From contig NC_012876.2 of assembly GCF_000003195.3 (NCBI RefSeq), positions 46,805,276 through 46,869,275 of the forward strand: a stretch of DNA of 64,000 bases. Direction: 5' to 3'. The notes beneath the pieces are model-generated. The model was not told where the DNA came from, searched no databases, and saw only the letters and a program-made list of their open reading frames with translations. The stretch is from Sorghum bicolor (Eukaryota; Streptophyta; Magnoliopsida; Poales; Poaceae). The translations under genes were made by a program, and so were the position numbers. Of this stretch, positions 1 through 11,903 are shown piece by piece. How positions within the stretch are numbered: the first letter of the stretch is position 1; each line of letters begins with the position of its first letter.

Positions 1-1055
1 CTCGACGACGATCTCGTCGCCGCCAAGGAACGCAAAAGGCCTCGAGGCCCCCCAAATGGAGGCATCTTCGATAAGATGCTAAAGGAGCCATGCCCTTACC
101 ATAAGGGAGGAGCCAACCACAAGCTCGAGGACTGTCATATGCTGAAAAAACATTTCGACGGTCTGGGGTTCAAGAAGGACGCGCACGATGACCCGAAGAA
201 GGAGAAGGGCGGCGACAAGGAGGGCAACAAAGACGACGACGGTTTTCCCACCGTCCACGACTGCTACATGATCTATGGCGGGCGCTCGACGTAGTTGACC
301 GCAAGACAACGCAAGAGGGAACACCGCGAAGTGTTCACGGCGAGAATGGCGGTGCCCCAGTACCTCAGCTGGTCGAACACCCCCATCACCTTCGATCGAG
401 AAGACCACCCCGACAAGGTAGTTGCCCCTGGCGTCTACCCACTCGTCGTTGACCCCATCATCGTCAACACCCGACTTTCGAAGGTGCTGATGGACGGCGG
501 CAGCAGCCTCAACATCATCTACCTCGAGACCCTCGACCTCCTCGGCATCAACAGGGCGCAGCTCTAGCCAAGCGCCGGTGGATTCCATGGCGTTGTACCA
601 GGGAAGAAGGCGTTTTTCCGGTAGGTCGAATCGACCTACCAGTCTGCTTTGGCACGGCGGCCAATTTCAGAAAGGTGACCCTCACCTTCGAAGTAGTGGG
701 GTTCTGAGGCACATACCACGCCATCATCGGGCGCCTGGGCTACGCTAAATTCATGGCTATTCCCAACTACACCTACCTGAAGCTGAAGATGCCCGGTCCC
801 AAAGGCGTCATCACCGTCAGCTCCTCCTTCGAGCATGCATACGAGTGCGACGTCGAATGTGTCGAGTATGGGAAAGCAGTCGAGAGTTCCATTGAGCTCA
901 CCTCGAAGATCGAGGACCTGGCCGCAGAAGCTCCAGAGCCCAAGCGCCACGCGGGCAGCTTCGAGCCAGCGGAAGGAACCAAAAAGATCCCGCTCGACCC
1001 CATCGACTCTAACGGCAAGGCGCTGCCGATCAGCGCCGACCTCGACCCCAAATAG
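1..1055 (+). pseudogene. Gag C-terminus and aspartic protease of element A, broken
   Basis: The gag tail carries a Cys/His cluster (CPYHKGGANHKLEDC, near 90-137). The retropepsin-like active site is DGGSS (codons from 493), in the context LMDGGSSLNI. Lesions against copy E: TAG at 292-294, TAG at 565-567, a frameshift near 610-625, and a TGA near 706. The reading frame recovers at 753 and runs to a TAG at 1053-1055, just before the RT. Copy E has the same TAG at the same place. In a working element this product would give capsid, nucleocapsid and the enzyme that cleaves the polyprotein. Confidence 0.85.
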
Positions 1056-4000
1056 GAAGTTGTGCTCGTCGACTTTCTCCGTGCGAACGCCGACATGTTT
1101 GCATGGAGTCCCTCGGACATGCCGGGCATACCGAGGGAGGTCGCCGAGCACTCCTTGGAAATTCGAGCTGGTTCCAAGCCAGTGAAGCAACAGTTGCGCC
1201 GATTCAACGAGGAGAAGCGCAAGATCATTGGTGAGGAGATCAACAAGCTTTTGACGGCCAGATTCATCAAGGAGGTTCACCATCCCGACTGGTTAGCTAA
1301 CTCTGTACTAGTTAAGAAAAAGAATGGGAAAATGAGGATGTGTGTAGATTATACGAGTTTAAATAAAGCATTTCCGAAAGTTCCTTTTCCATTACCATGT
1401 ATCGATCAAATCGTTGATTCCACTGTGGGATGTGAAACCCTTTCTTTCCTTTATGCATATTCTGGTTACTATAAAATAAAAATGAAAGAGTCCGACCAGC
1501 TCACGACATCTTTCATTACGCCTTTGGGGATGTATTGTTATGTAACCATGCCGTTCGGGCTTCAAAACGCAGAAGCCACATACCAGCGTTGTATGCTCCA
1601 CGTGTTTGGCAAGCACATAGGGTCGACGGTCGAGGCCTATGTCGACGACATCGTTGTCAAGTCAAAGCGGCGGGGAGACCTCATCCAGGACCTCAAGATC
1701 GCTTTCAGCTGCTTACGCGCCCACCAGATCAAGCTCAACCCCGAGAAGTGCGTTTTCGATGTACCTCGAGGTATGCTCCTGGGTTACATCGTTTCCCAGC
1801 ATGGCATCGAGGCTAATCCCGAGAAAGTCTCAGCCATCACGAGAATGGGGCCAATCCGAGACATCAAGGGCGTGCAAAGAGTCACGAGATGCTTAGCGGC
1901 GCTGAGTCGCTTTATCTCGAGGTTAGGAGAAAAGGTATTGTCGCTGTATCGACTCCTGAAGAAAGTCGAGCGTTTCTCTTGGACCCCAATGGCCGAGGAA
2001 GCCCTCGATAACTTGAAGAGAACACTCACCTCTGCACCAGTGCTAGTCCCGCCTCAACCCACAGAAACTCTACTTCTGTACGTCGCCTCGACGACCCAGG
2101 TCGTCACCGCAGCGGTAGTGGTCGAGAGGCAGGAGGAGGGGCACGTGCTGCCAGTCCAGAGGCCGGTCTATTTCATCAGCGAGTTGCTCTTCGAGACCAA
2201 GGCGCATTACCCACATATACAGAAGCTAATCTACGCTGTAATCCTCGCCCGACGCAAGCTGCAGCACTACTTCCTCGGCCACCCTATCACGGTGGTCTCG
2301 TCCTTCCCCCTGGTCGAGATCATCCAAAGTCAGGAGGCCACGGGTAGAATCGCCAAGTGGTTGGTCGAGCTCATGAGTGAGACCCTCACTTATGTGCCCC
2401 GTAAAGCTATCAAGTCACAAGCCCTGGTGGATTTCGTCGCGGAATGGACAGACTCCCAGCTCCCCCCGGCCCAAGTTCAGGCAGAGCTATGGACGATGTA
2501 TTTTGACGGATCTCTCATGAAGACGGGAGCTGGGGCGCGCCTGCTATTCATCTCACCCCTGGGCGTCCATATGAGGTACCTCATCTGGATTCATTTCGCC
2601 GCATCCATCAATGTTGCAGAGTACGAGGCCCTTATCAACGGTCTGAAGATCGCCATCGAGCTTGGAGTTCGACATCTCGACGTTCGAGGCGACTCCTAGC
2701 TCGTCATTGACCAAGTGATGAAAGCCTCGAACTGCCACAACCCAAAAATGGAGGCATACTGCAAGGAGGTCCGTCGACTCGAGGACAAGTTCCACGGCCT
2801 CGAGCTCGTCCACGTCGCCCGACGCTACAATGAAGCAGCCGACGAACTCGCCAAGATCGCGTCGACTCGAGGCACGGTGCCACCTGACATGTTCCCAAGA
2901 GATCTACATGAGCCATCCGCCGACTTGGGCTCGGGGGCTGGTGTCAAAGCCACTCCTACCCAGCAAACCGACTCCGTCGAAGCGCTACTAATGGCAGCTG
3001 AGGTAATGGAGGTGGAACAGCGGCCCAGTCGACCGTTTGATTGGCGCACGCCATTCCTCGACTGCCCAATCCATGGCCAGCTACCAGAAGATCGATCCGA
3101 GGCTCGTCGTATTGCTCGACGAGCCAAGTCATATGTAATCTATGGCAAGGACAATGAGCTATATCGACGAAGCCCGATGGGGGTCTTGCAGCATTGCATC
3201 ACCATAGAAGAAGGCCGAAAACTCCTCGAGGACCTACACTTGGGGGCTTGTGGCCACCATGCAGCTCCACGGACCCTCGTAGGGAACGCTTTCCGACAAG
3301 GCTTGTACCGGCCAACGGCCGTAGCTGATGCCAGCTCGTACACTCATTCCATGGGTGTCAATTCTACGCCAAGCAGACGCATCTGCCCGCGCACGCTCTC
3401 CAAATGATCCCCATCACATGGCCATTTGCGGTGTGGGGGCTCGACTTAGTGGGACCTCTACAGAAGGCGAAAGGAGGGTACACCCATCTGTTGGTGGCCA
3501 TCGACAAATTCTCCAAATGGATCGAAGCTCGACCCATCACCAACATCCGCTCCGAGCAGGCCGTCCTTTTCTTCACCGACATCATCCACCGGTTTGGGAT
3601 CCCCAACGTCATCATCACTCACAACGGCACTCAGTTCACCGGCAAAAAGTTCTTGGACTTCTACGACCAGCATCACATCCGTGTGAACTGGTCTGTAGTG
3701 GCCCACCCTCGAACTAATGGCCAGGTCGAGCGTGCCAACGGCATGATTTTGCAAGGGCTCAAACCTAGGATCTACAATCGCTTAAAGAAGTTCAGCAAGA
3801 AGTGGGTCAAGGAGCTTTCCTCGGTCTTATGGAGCTTAAGGACTACGCCAAGCAGGGCCACGAAATACACCCCATTCTTCATGGTCTATGGCTCTGAGGC
3901 TGTGCTCCCGATGGACCTCGAGTATGGGTCCCCTCGACTCAAAGCATACAATGAACAATCAAATAAGGAGACTCAAGAGAATGCTGTCGACCAACTCGTG

Positions 4001-4278
4001 GAAGCTCGAGACATGGCCCTCCTCAACTCTGCTAGATACCAGCAAAAGCTCCGACACTACCACGACAAGCACGTGCGGAAAAGAGATCTGAACATGGGCG
4101 ACCTTGTGCTACGTCGGCGGCAGAGCAATCAAGGACGCGACAAGCTGACTCCGCCCTGGGAGGGCCCACACGTGGTGGCCAAGGTCCTGAAGCCAGGAAC
4201 GTAAAAGCTGGCGGACGAAAAGGCGCGATCTTCACCAATGCATGGAACATCGAACAGCTACGTCGATTCTACCCCTAG
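1056..4278 (+). pseudogene. Pol (RT, RNase H, aRNase H, integrase) of element A, catalytically dead
   Basis: Continues in frame after the TAG at 1053. RT spans about 1200-1950: the YVDD box is intact at 1638-1649, but the motif-A aspartate codon is TAT (Tyr) at 1452-1454, in FLYAYSGY. RNase H follows to about 2350. Archaeal-type RNase H lies at about 2480-2860 (MYFDGS, AEYEAL, RGDS) and is broken by TAG at 2697-2699. The integrase zinc region is near 3240-3400 and is shifted by a 4-base loss near 3333 relative to E. In the integrase core the second catalytic residue is CAC (His) at 3620-3622, in IITHNG, where E has Asp. A TAA near 4201 precedes the family stop at 4276-4278. The RT segment 1293-1488 is distinctly AT-rich. 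Confidence 0.88.
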
Positions 4279-4822
4279 AATTCCAAGGCTTTATGTTCCC
4301 ATGTACATTCTGTACAAAAGCCTTATGAATGAATGCATAAATAAGATCTTTCCCTCGAGTAACTTAGTTTTTTACACGTCAAAGCCTAGACGTCAAAAGG
4401 GAGTACCAACTATGACACATCATAGTCGACACTCCCTCGGGGGCTAGCAGGGGGATCCCCCCCAAGCACCGAAAAACTTAGCAAATTTTTTCGTTCCTAC
4501 TTAGTAAACCTTGCATGGTCGAGTAGTTGAGGCACCTCGAGCCCCTTAAGGGCTGAGAGACAACGAGCCTGAGAACTCCTACGCCCCCGGGCTATGGAAA
4601 CTCTACTCGCTTCCTCACCCTTGAGGCGATCGAGACCGCTTTAAACAAAAGACTAAGCAAGGAATACGAACGTAGGTGCAAAAAGAAACAAAAGATCCTC
4701 GAGCGGAAAGACAGACAAACATTCACGAGTATTATAAGTCACTTAAAAGCACTATATTACACAAGACAGAATAGCAAAGTACTATACAAAGGGCCTCGGC
4801 ACCCAGAGTAGGCTCGCAGGCC
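4279..4822. other. Noncoding spacer between convergent pol and antisense gene, element A
   Basis: No supported reading frame. It separates the pol stop (+) from the antisense-gene stop (-), so both transcripts must end here or overlap. It contains a copy of the PPT core CTCGGGGGCTA at 4436-4446 followed by G- and C-runs. The matching region in E is 52055-52609. Confidence 0.6.
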
Positions 4823-7800
4823 TCAGTCCGCGTCTCGACCCTCACCATCACCTGCACCTGAGCTAGTCTCAGGGGGAAGTACCTCGGGCTCGAATAGCTT
4901 GGCCAACCTGTCCCCAGGGACCTCTGCGTCGTCGATCAAGGCGTGGAGCCTCTCCTCGTTCTTCGCGTCAGTCTTGGAGATGTCGGTGACAAAACCATGA
5001 GACAGCTACCATTACCTGCTTTACCCCAATATGGACGGCGTCCCGCACCCGGTCCCTCAGCGTAGCACCAAGGTAGCATAGCTGGTCGACGAGCGCGTCA
5101 CCTCGAGCCTCCTCCCTGGACTCATCAACAGGCTCGACCTCCCAAGAGGTCGAGAGATCGCTTATCGCCGTCCGCAGCCGACGGTTCAGAACGACCTCCC
5201 CCTCGAGCTGGGCCTTGGCAGAGCGAGCCTCGACTTGGGCGGCCAGCAGCTCGTCTTTAAGCCCTGTAAAGACCAACACGAGGAAATTAGCTAACACCAA
5301 ACACACCTCAAAAAAGAAATTCGATAGTAGAAAACATACCGCGGATGCTCTCCTCCAGAGCCGTGTTCTCGCCGACCAAGTTAGTGTTGGCACCCTCGAC
5401 CTCTCTGTTGGAGCGTGCCAGCTCGGTGTTGGCGACACGTAGTTCTTTGATCGCCTTGCCGGCTTGCGCGATGGCCCCGTCTTTCTCCCGCAACGCTCTC
5501 TTTAGATGATAAACATCGTCAGAAAGGCTGCGGGATCGAGCCCGCTCCTCCTCGAGGTCTTCGAGGGCCTTCCTCTGTGCCTCCTCTATGGCGCTCCTCG
5601 CGATCTCGCTGTTCACACACTCCACCTTCATCCTCTGGAAGGATTCTCGGATGGAGTCTAGGTCCGTCTTGAGGAGGCTCTTCTCATTATCTAGGTCAGC
5701 AGCCGCGCTCTTATAGGTCAGGGCCTCCTCTCGAGCTTTGGACGCGGCTTCCACGATCGTCATGGCCCACTCCCTCAGTAGCACAACCTCTTCCAGAGCC
5801 TTCCTTGAGGCCTCTCGAGCCTCGACCAGAGCAGCCTCCCTCTCCTTCTTCTCCTCTTTGAGTGCCAAGAGCTCTTTATAAGCCTTGAGGAGTTTCTCCT
5901 ACGACTCCAGGAGTTGGTCCTTGAGGATGGGGAGCTGCTCCGAGCCGCCTCTCGTGGCGTGGATGAAGCTCGACTTAATTCGGGAGGTCTCTTTCAGGTC
6001 CTGCAAGCCGGTGATCGAGCAGTTAGGACACAAAACCAAATGTTCTGTAAGGGTTAAGGACTGAAAAACACTTACGAAGTAGGCCGGTGCGAGCCCGTTG
6101 TTAACCACGTCAGACAGGAGCCCCACCGTGTGCTTCATCGATAGGCGAAGCTCCTCGACGTGCTCCCACTTCTCGGCCTCCTTCCGGTCGTCCAAAAAGA
6201 TATTGGGTTCGGACGGATCGCTGGAAGCCCGGATGCAGATCCGGTCGGGGCACCAGTTCTCCATCTCCTGGTCGGCGCGCGCCTTGACGCCTCGGATGAG
6301 CTCCTCGACGGTTTCGAGAGACCCCCCGTGGCGTAGGAACAGGTTGACGAGAGAGGGGAACCGACCATCATCATCCACCGTCTTCCACGTCCCAGTCTCG
6401 CTGCTACCACCGCCACCCGGCGTCTCGATCTCATCTTCCTCGGAGGGGACGCACTCCTCCCACGATCGAGGCCCCGGAGGAATCCCGGGGCGATTCCGTC
6501 CATGCCATATATCGTCCTCCTGATCTCAGACTCGGGGTCGATGGGGGTGCGCATCATGCAGGCGAGCGCCACCACGCCGTCCGCCCGCCCTGACTCTGCT
6601 GGAATCGTGGCGGGCGCCCCTGGACGGAGCCACGTCGGGGTTGGAGGGCCGAAAACTTGCATACCCTCCTCCTGGTTCCCAGGCTATTGCGGCGCCGGTG
6701 GTACCGGTTGGGGTGGACTGTGGGGAGGAGGCTCGAGCGGTTCCTCCGACTGCTGGCCCCTCTGCCGCTGCTGCTCTTGGGGCTCCTGCGGCTCCCGGCG
6801 ACGGTCCTGCTCCAGCAGCTCCTCGAGCTGGGGACCTGCTGATGGCTGCCCCACCTCTCCTCCCGTCGGCAGCGGCTGCTATTCCTCCTGCAACTGATGC
6901 CGTGTCTTCTGCTCACGCTCTCTTTCCTCCTTCCTCCTCTGCTCTTCGACAAAGTGGAGCCCGATGGGCCAAGGAGTTCGTCTCGCGGTGGGAGAGGCCT
7001 CGACCTCCTCGTCCATAGGGCGGGCGTCCCTCGAAGACCCGTCGCCGCCAGACCCGTCACCTATAGTGATTGGATCCACCTCGACCCCCGATCGGGGAGG
7101 CTCCGGGGCTCCCTCTTGCCCTTGGGGCTGTGGCGCCTCAGCCCGTTTTAGCGACGACGGGGCAGACTCACCCGCCAGTGGATGGGGCGGGGCACTCTCA
7201 GCGCTGGTGGGCGGTCGAGGGTCGGAGGAACCTGTAAAACACACAAAAGCAAAGGTCAGTCGTCACCAGAATACATAGCTCCCATAACAACGAGAATGAG
7301 CTACTAACTTGAGTCCTTGGAGGCCACTCCCACCTTGAGCCTTTTCGCCATCGAAGGCTGGGCCTGCTCAAGCGTCCGCTTCAGCCTGAGGAGAGAGAAA
7401 TGGGCATAAGGGAGACCGTTATATGAGAAAACACGAAGAAGACACGATAACTCACGGGGGTGAGAATCACAGCGTCGAAGAACTTACCCCACTGGGAGAA
7501 TGGCCCGCCTGCTGGTGCCTCGACCAGCAGGCCTCGGGCCGCCCCGCGTCAAGGCTCCAGGCCCCTCACAGGCAGGCTCAGGCTTTGGTACCGCATCTCC
7601 CGCCTGGCGAGCGCTGAGGCTAGCGCTCCTGCGGCCAGTTTCTCCCTTTTCGGAGGCCGCGGCGCGGCCACGGGTCAACGGCCCCGTCGCCTGGGGCTTA
7701 GCCCGGCTACCCACCTTTGGTGCAGGGGGAGGTTGGGGATGCGGGGCGGCCTGACTTGGCGCAGGCGCGGGAGGGGTGTCAGCGCGGGGGCGGTGAGATC

Positions 7801-9155
7801 CGCCTAGCCGCTCCCTTGGTGCTCCCGTCCGTGGGGCGTCGACATCGCCTCGAGGCGGACCCTTGAGGATCCAGTCGAGACGAGACGCCATCCCCTCGGA
7901 GTCGTTGCTGTCGTCATCGCCGTCTCCGCCGTCGTCCTCGCTGGGGGATTCTTCCTCAGGCTCCCCCTTTGTCTGGACTTGGCTCAACGCGCCTCTAATG
8001 CTTGGCGATCGAGATTCTTTGTCTTCTCTTCTTTCTTTTTTGAGTCCTTGGCGGACTTCTGCTTCTCGGTGGACTGGCGCCGCTTGTCACGGTCGACCCC
8101 GTCCTCCTTTACTGGAGGCCTCGAGGACCGAACGTCGATCGGTCCCTGCCAGGTCAAAGACAAGCTTAAAAAGAGATCGTGGGAAACCTGGAATCGAAAC
8201 CATGTGCAGGAAGAAAACTTACCAGATCGATTGACCCCTCGTCAGGCCTCATAGGGAAGCCATTGACGTGCTTCGGCTGGAAATCGCCGGCGACGGCCGC
8301 CCGGACCCGGGCCGCAACCTCGTCGTCTGCCAGAGCCTCGTTGGACATCCGGCACTGCTCGAGGTCCCGGGACGAGACACCAGGACCCATCTCATCCATC
8401 CTCAGTGGCCGAGACATCAATGGGAGAACCCTCCGATGATGGACGGCCGAGAGGACGAGAGCAGCGGTTAGGCCTTCCACGCGCAACTTCTTCAAGGCAT
8501 CGAGGAGGGGGTCGAGCCGCGACTGGTGAACTTGGACGACGCCGTACGTCCAGTTCTCCGGGCGCTCCGTTATCAGGTGACCGGTGTAGGTGGGTAGGAG
8601 ATCATTGTCGTTCCTCAGGTAGAACCACTGGGAGTCCCATCCGACGTGGTTCGTCGACAATCCCACCGGGATGTACTCGTGTGGCCTCTCCGTCTTCCCC
8701 GTCTTCAGCACGAGGTTGAGGCACTCCGCCCGTATAGGCTTCCTCACGCCAGTGGTCCCAGTGGGGGCGTTGAAGAGCTCGCCCCTGTAGAGGTGGAGCC
8801 ACAGCTCCCAATGGGGCATCATCCCCAAATAGCCCTCGCACACCGCGGCAAAGGCCGCCGCGACGGTGATGGCATTTGGGGAGAAGTGCTGGAGCTCCAC
8901 CCCGTAATGGTGGCAGAGCCCCCGCATGAAGTGGCTCGGAGGAGCGCCCAGGCCGTGGCGGTGAAACTTGGTGAACGAAACCACGTAGCCCTTGGGCGGC
9001 TTGGGCTCCCTATGGTCCGACGGCGGTGCAATCCACTCCGGCGACGACAGCGATGTGCGGTGGCGCAGGAGTCCCTCCCTCTCAAGCTCCAGCAACCGGC
9101 GCTCCGTCATCGACGACGGGCGCCAGTCGTCGGCGGCGACGAGTCTCACAGGCAT
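4823..9155 (-). pseudogene. Antisense six-exon accessory gene of element A (PF04195-type plus coiled coil)
   Basis: Predicted exons (- strand): 9155-8223, 8145-7488, 7385-7309, 7231-6076, 6000-5340, 5263-4823. Introns of 75-102 nt have GT-AG ends (donors GTAAGT, GTAAGT, GTTAGT, GTAAGT, GTATGT). Exon 1 (311 codons) is fully open: MPVRLVAADD start, then SLSSPEWIAPP, GYVVSFTKFHRHGLG, HFSPNAI and GMMPHWELWLHLYRG, the pattern I know as the 'putative gypsy type transposon' domain (PF04195). Exon 2 is Lys/Arg/Glu-rich with an acidic run; exon 4 is Pro/Glu/Gln-rich and then has a conserved block (LETVEELIRGVKARAD...); exons 5-6 form a long coiled coil. Lesions: a TGA and a 1-nt loss in early exon 2, TAGs at 6879 and 6684, a frameshift near 6490, TAG at 5899, and a deletion near 5000. 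Function unknown. Splice sites are inferred by comparison with E. Confidence 0.75.
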
Positions 9156-9278
9156 CTTGGGTGGACGGAAGGCAGACTCGCTACTACTCGAGGGGGTGCG
9201 CGCGCGTGAGATGGCAAGGGAGCTAAGGCAAGAATGGAGGCAGAGGGCGAAAGGGAGAACGGCGGCAAGGCCATGGGA

Positions 9279-9286
9279 TATTTATA
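9279..9286 (-). promoter_or_regulatory. TATA box of the antisense gene, element A
   Basis: TATAAATA on the - strand, 124 bp upstream of the antisense ATG at 9155. The same octamer with the same flanks (TGCC before it) occurs in E at 57040-57047, 133 bp upstream of its ATG. The sequence around it is otherwise GC-rich, so the box stands out. Confidence 0.6.
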
Positions 9287-10050
9287 GGCAGCAACCCACC
9301 AACGGACAGATCCGATAAATGAGGTAACTCCCCCCATAAATGCACCGCCTAACGGTCTTTTTCCTCCTTACAGACGGGGTGCTCCGAATTCTACGCTGAT
9401 ATAGTGTCCCAATGGCTCCCGCCTGAAAAGACACGCCCAACAGGAAGAAAGGCGAACCGCCACGACCTTTTCCTTCCTTTGTAAGCCATGGTACGTACCG
9501 ACGAAAGCCTCGAGAGGTCGCAGGCTGACCCGCCGAAAGGGTTCGACAGCCGATCTCGAGCACCAGAGTCAGGGATGCCCAGCGAGTGGTCGAAAATCGA
9601 GGCCCGCCTCGAGAACTCGCTGGGGATGTTCGAGGTAGGGTTGAGACAGTCGAGAGGAATCGCCCCGACGAGAGGCATTGAGCCACTGGACTCTATCGAA
9701 CGAGCCCAGCATCCCCGACCACGTCAACCCCGCTTTATGAGAACGCCTCCAGGCTACTGCTAACCCCTCGAAAGGGGCATAGGTTCTCACTCGGACTACC
9801 CGTTAGGAGCTCAATCTGGGGTGGATGACGCTCGCTCTATCGAGAGTACGTCGAAACCCCTGCGCAAAACAAGCCAAACAGAACCTTCCACCACTGGTGT
9901 CGACAGCGCTTCTGTGAATTAGGCGATATAACCCTCGAATGAGTCAAAAATCCTCCAAGGGCTCAGGGACTACCCTCGCGGGGTCGCTCGCGTGCCCCCA
10001 CGAAAATTCGACCACAAAAATATAGCCTCCACTCGAGCGCCAGCGCTCAA
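9287..10050. other. Noncoding 3' region of element A upstream of the antisense promoter
   Basis: Lies between the antisense TATA box and the PPT. It aligns with 57048-57814 in E. No coding feature supported. It would act as the antisense gene's upstream region and as part of the sense 3' UTR. It contains TCGA-rich segments and a degenerate PPT-like copy near 9960. Confidence 0.5.
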
Positions 10051-10069
10051 ATGGGGGCTCGGGGGCTAC
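10051..10069 (+). other. Polypurine tract of element A
   Basis: Purine-rich stretch with core CTCGGGGGCTA at 10058-10068, ending one base before the LTR start TGTCGAGG at 10070. It would prime plus-strand DNA synthesis. Element E has the same sequence before its 3' LTR. Confidence 0.85.
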
Positions 10070-10609
10070 TGTCGAGGATATCAGTAAGAGGTATCTTAAC
10101 TGATGTACATAATGAGATCGCCCGTACGCAAGTCGAGGCCCCCTATTCGACGTACTACCCCATCACGCGTATGGTCATCGACGACCGCAGCCTCGAAGGC
10201 AGAAAGGGTGTCGAGCGAATCGATCAGGGCTCGAGCGTCAACTACCATCGAATACGGAAACATGCTCGAAGCGAACCGGGAGGCGTCGAGCGCAAGGACG
10301 CCGCCCGCCGCCTGACGCGCGCACGGGAACCAGGGCATTTAATGCGCCTGTCGCGTTCTCACCTAACACGCCAGTCACGGGAAGCGTGATAGGGAACAGG
10401 CACCCGTCCCATCATTCTCTTTGCAGCCTTCCCCGCCAAACGATCCAGAGTATGTCAGGACGCAGGAAGCAGGGTCGGAACGTCTAATCAAGACCCCCTC
10501 GAGGCATCCAAGGTCAACGGTCTGGCTAGCGAGGCGCTACACGGCGGCCGACCCTCGACCAGACCCGTTTTCTTCCTGGGGAAGGGTTGAGCGTCGAATG
10601 GCAACACAG
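10070..10609 (+). repeat. 3' LTR of element A, truncated by element B
   Basis: Starts TGTCGAGG and aligns over about 540 bp with the LTRs of E (44769 and 57834), with clearly more divergence than E's two LTRs show between themselves. The match ends where the TGTTGGG terminus of element B begins. The remainder of the LTR is not in the window. Confidence 0.85.
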
Positions 10610-11888
10610 TGTTGGGTATTTTAAACGCAAACAGAAAAATCCGCAAGCGCACGGATACCGATGTAGCTTTCACCCGGGAGTATTCCAGAGTATCGATTTT
10701 CCACTGGGAACGTGAGTGTACTAATTAAGATCCAAAATCGCCCAAGGATAACTATATAAGTATTTTTGGTGGGAAGAGAGGAAGTTTCCTGAGAGTTCTC
10801 TAGTTGATCTAAGAATCAAGAATTACTTCAAGATTATCTATATCGGGACATCAGAGCACTAACCACAGAAAGAGATGAGAAGGGGGCTAGGAAGGTCTGA
10901 CTACGGTCCTACAAACACCGATCCGAACGTGGTGGAATACGTCGACCGTTAGGGCTGTCACTACCCTAGGGCTACCACAACAATCCGTAGGATTGGGTGC
11001 AATTCCAGGTAATTGCAAGACTAAACACCACGTCTAATCTATTAATTACTACTCTAGCGTTATAAAGACTAGAGCACTTGATGCAAGCGGGAATCCAATA
11101 AATAACTTGAATGTAAATAAAAGTAATTAAAGAACTCAGGAATTATGAATTGAAGAACTTGGAGAATGATGAAGAACGAACCAGATGCTGCAAAAGTATA
11201 ATGTTGAGGAAGATCCGACAGATCCGGCTCCTCCTCCACTCTCCTCTTCTCTCTCCCTATTTTCTAGATTACAACTAGAACTAACTAGAACTAGAACTAG
11301 AGGAACTAGAACTAGAACTAGATGAACTAGAACTAGAACTAGATGAACTAGAGGTTGAACTAGAAGAACTAGAGGGATCCTCTCTACTTGGATGAAGAAT
11401 TGAAACCCTAACTTTGATTCTGTACAAGAGGTATGATCTCAAGGGGCCAGGGGGTCTGGTTTTATAGTCCCTTCAAGTGAATATGGGCCGTTGGATCAAA
11501 CCGACATTAATCGCACGGTTTTCCTTGATCCTTTAGGTCGGTGGAGCATAATCCGCGAAACGTGTCCTGATTCGGCACTGTAGCTGGGCGGGCGCCCAGG
11601 AGAGTTGGGCGGGCGCCCTGCCTCCGAGCCCGATTTCCTTCCCGTTCGTTCCCGTGGCTTCTGGAGTCTTCTAGATGATAGAAAATTGCGCGGCACGTTA
11701 ATATCTCTTTGTAAACCCGACGTGTGGGCCTTTCCTCCATATTTCCTTATAACCCCCTGTAGAAATAGACAAACACCAAAATTTGTGGAATTCTGTCAGA
11801 TAAAACCCTAAGTCTAGGTGTTGGTTGCATTTGGATCCTTTTCTATGATTAGTTGATGGTTAAATGTGAGCATTAAGGACCGTCAACA
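10610..11888 (-). repeat. 3' LTR of element B
   Basis: On + it runs from TGTTGGG to GTCAACA, so on - it has the canonical TG...CA ends. It aligns with the LTR of H (60730-62359, 1630 bp) in blocks: the outer 'gcaagcgcac' region, a paired GGGCGGGCGCC motif near 11585, and the AAACCCTAAGTCTAG block near 11805. It lacks about 150 bp near the + left end that H has. Flanked on the right by the PPT. Confidence 0.8.
11273..11374. repeat. AACTAG tandem array inside the LTR of element B
   Basis: About 13 copies of AACTAG in short and longer units (GAACTAGAACTAGAACTAGAT repeated). The matching part of H's LTR holds only a trace of it, so the array expanded in B or its recent ancestors. Confidence 0.85.
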
Positions 11889-11903
11889 AGCTCCCCCAAG
11901 CTT
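11889..11903 (-). other. Polypurine tract of element B
   Basis: On - it reads AAGCTTGGGGGAGCT, directly abutting the LTR start TGTTGACGG. A conserved GGGACGAGCAAAGG block lies just upstream. H has the same arrangement. Typical PPT placement for a - strand element. Confidence 0.8.

Larger units (their letters stand above)
1..10609 (+). mobile_element. Element A: Tat-lineage Ty3/gypsy retrotransposon, partial and decayed
   Basis: The element enters the window inside gag and aligns throughout with element E (from about 47970 onward), which defines its boundaries. Order: gag C-terminus, protease, RT, RNase H, archaeal-type RNase H and integrase on +, an antisense gene on -, PPT, then a 3' LTR starting TGTCGAGG at 10070. 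The second RNase H (motifs MYFDGS, AEYEAL, RGDS) is the mark of the Tat lineage. The LTR is cut at 10609 by insertion of element B. Many stops and frameshifts show that it is older than E. Confidence 0.9.

Noticed and set aside
636..1283. Long - strand frames opposite protease/RT of A (636-1283, 773-1270) and in E (48741-49238)
   Set aside because: Shadow frames of a GC-rich coding strand. Unlike the real antisense gene they have no splice signals or domain and overlap conserved sense protein motifs.
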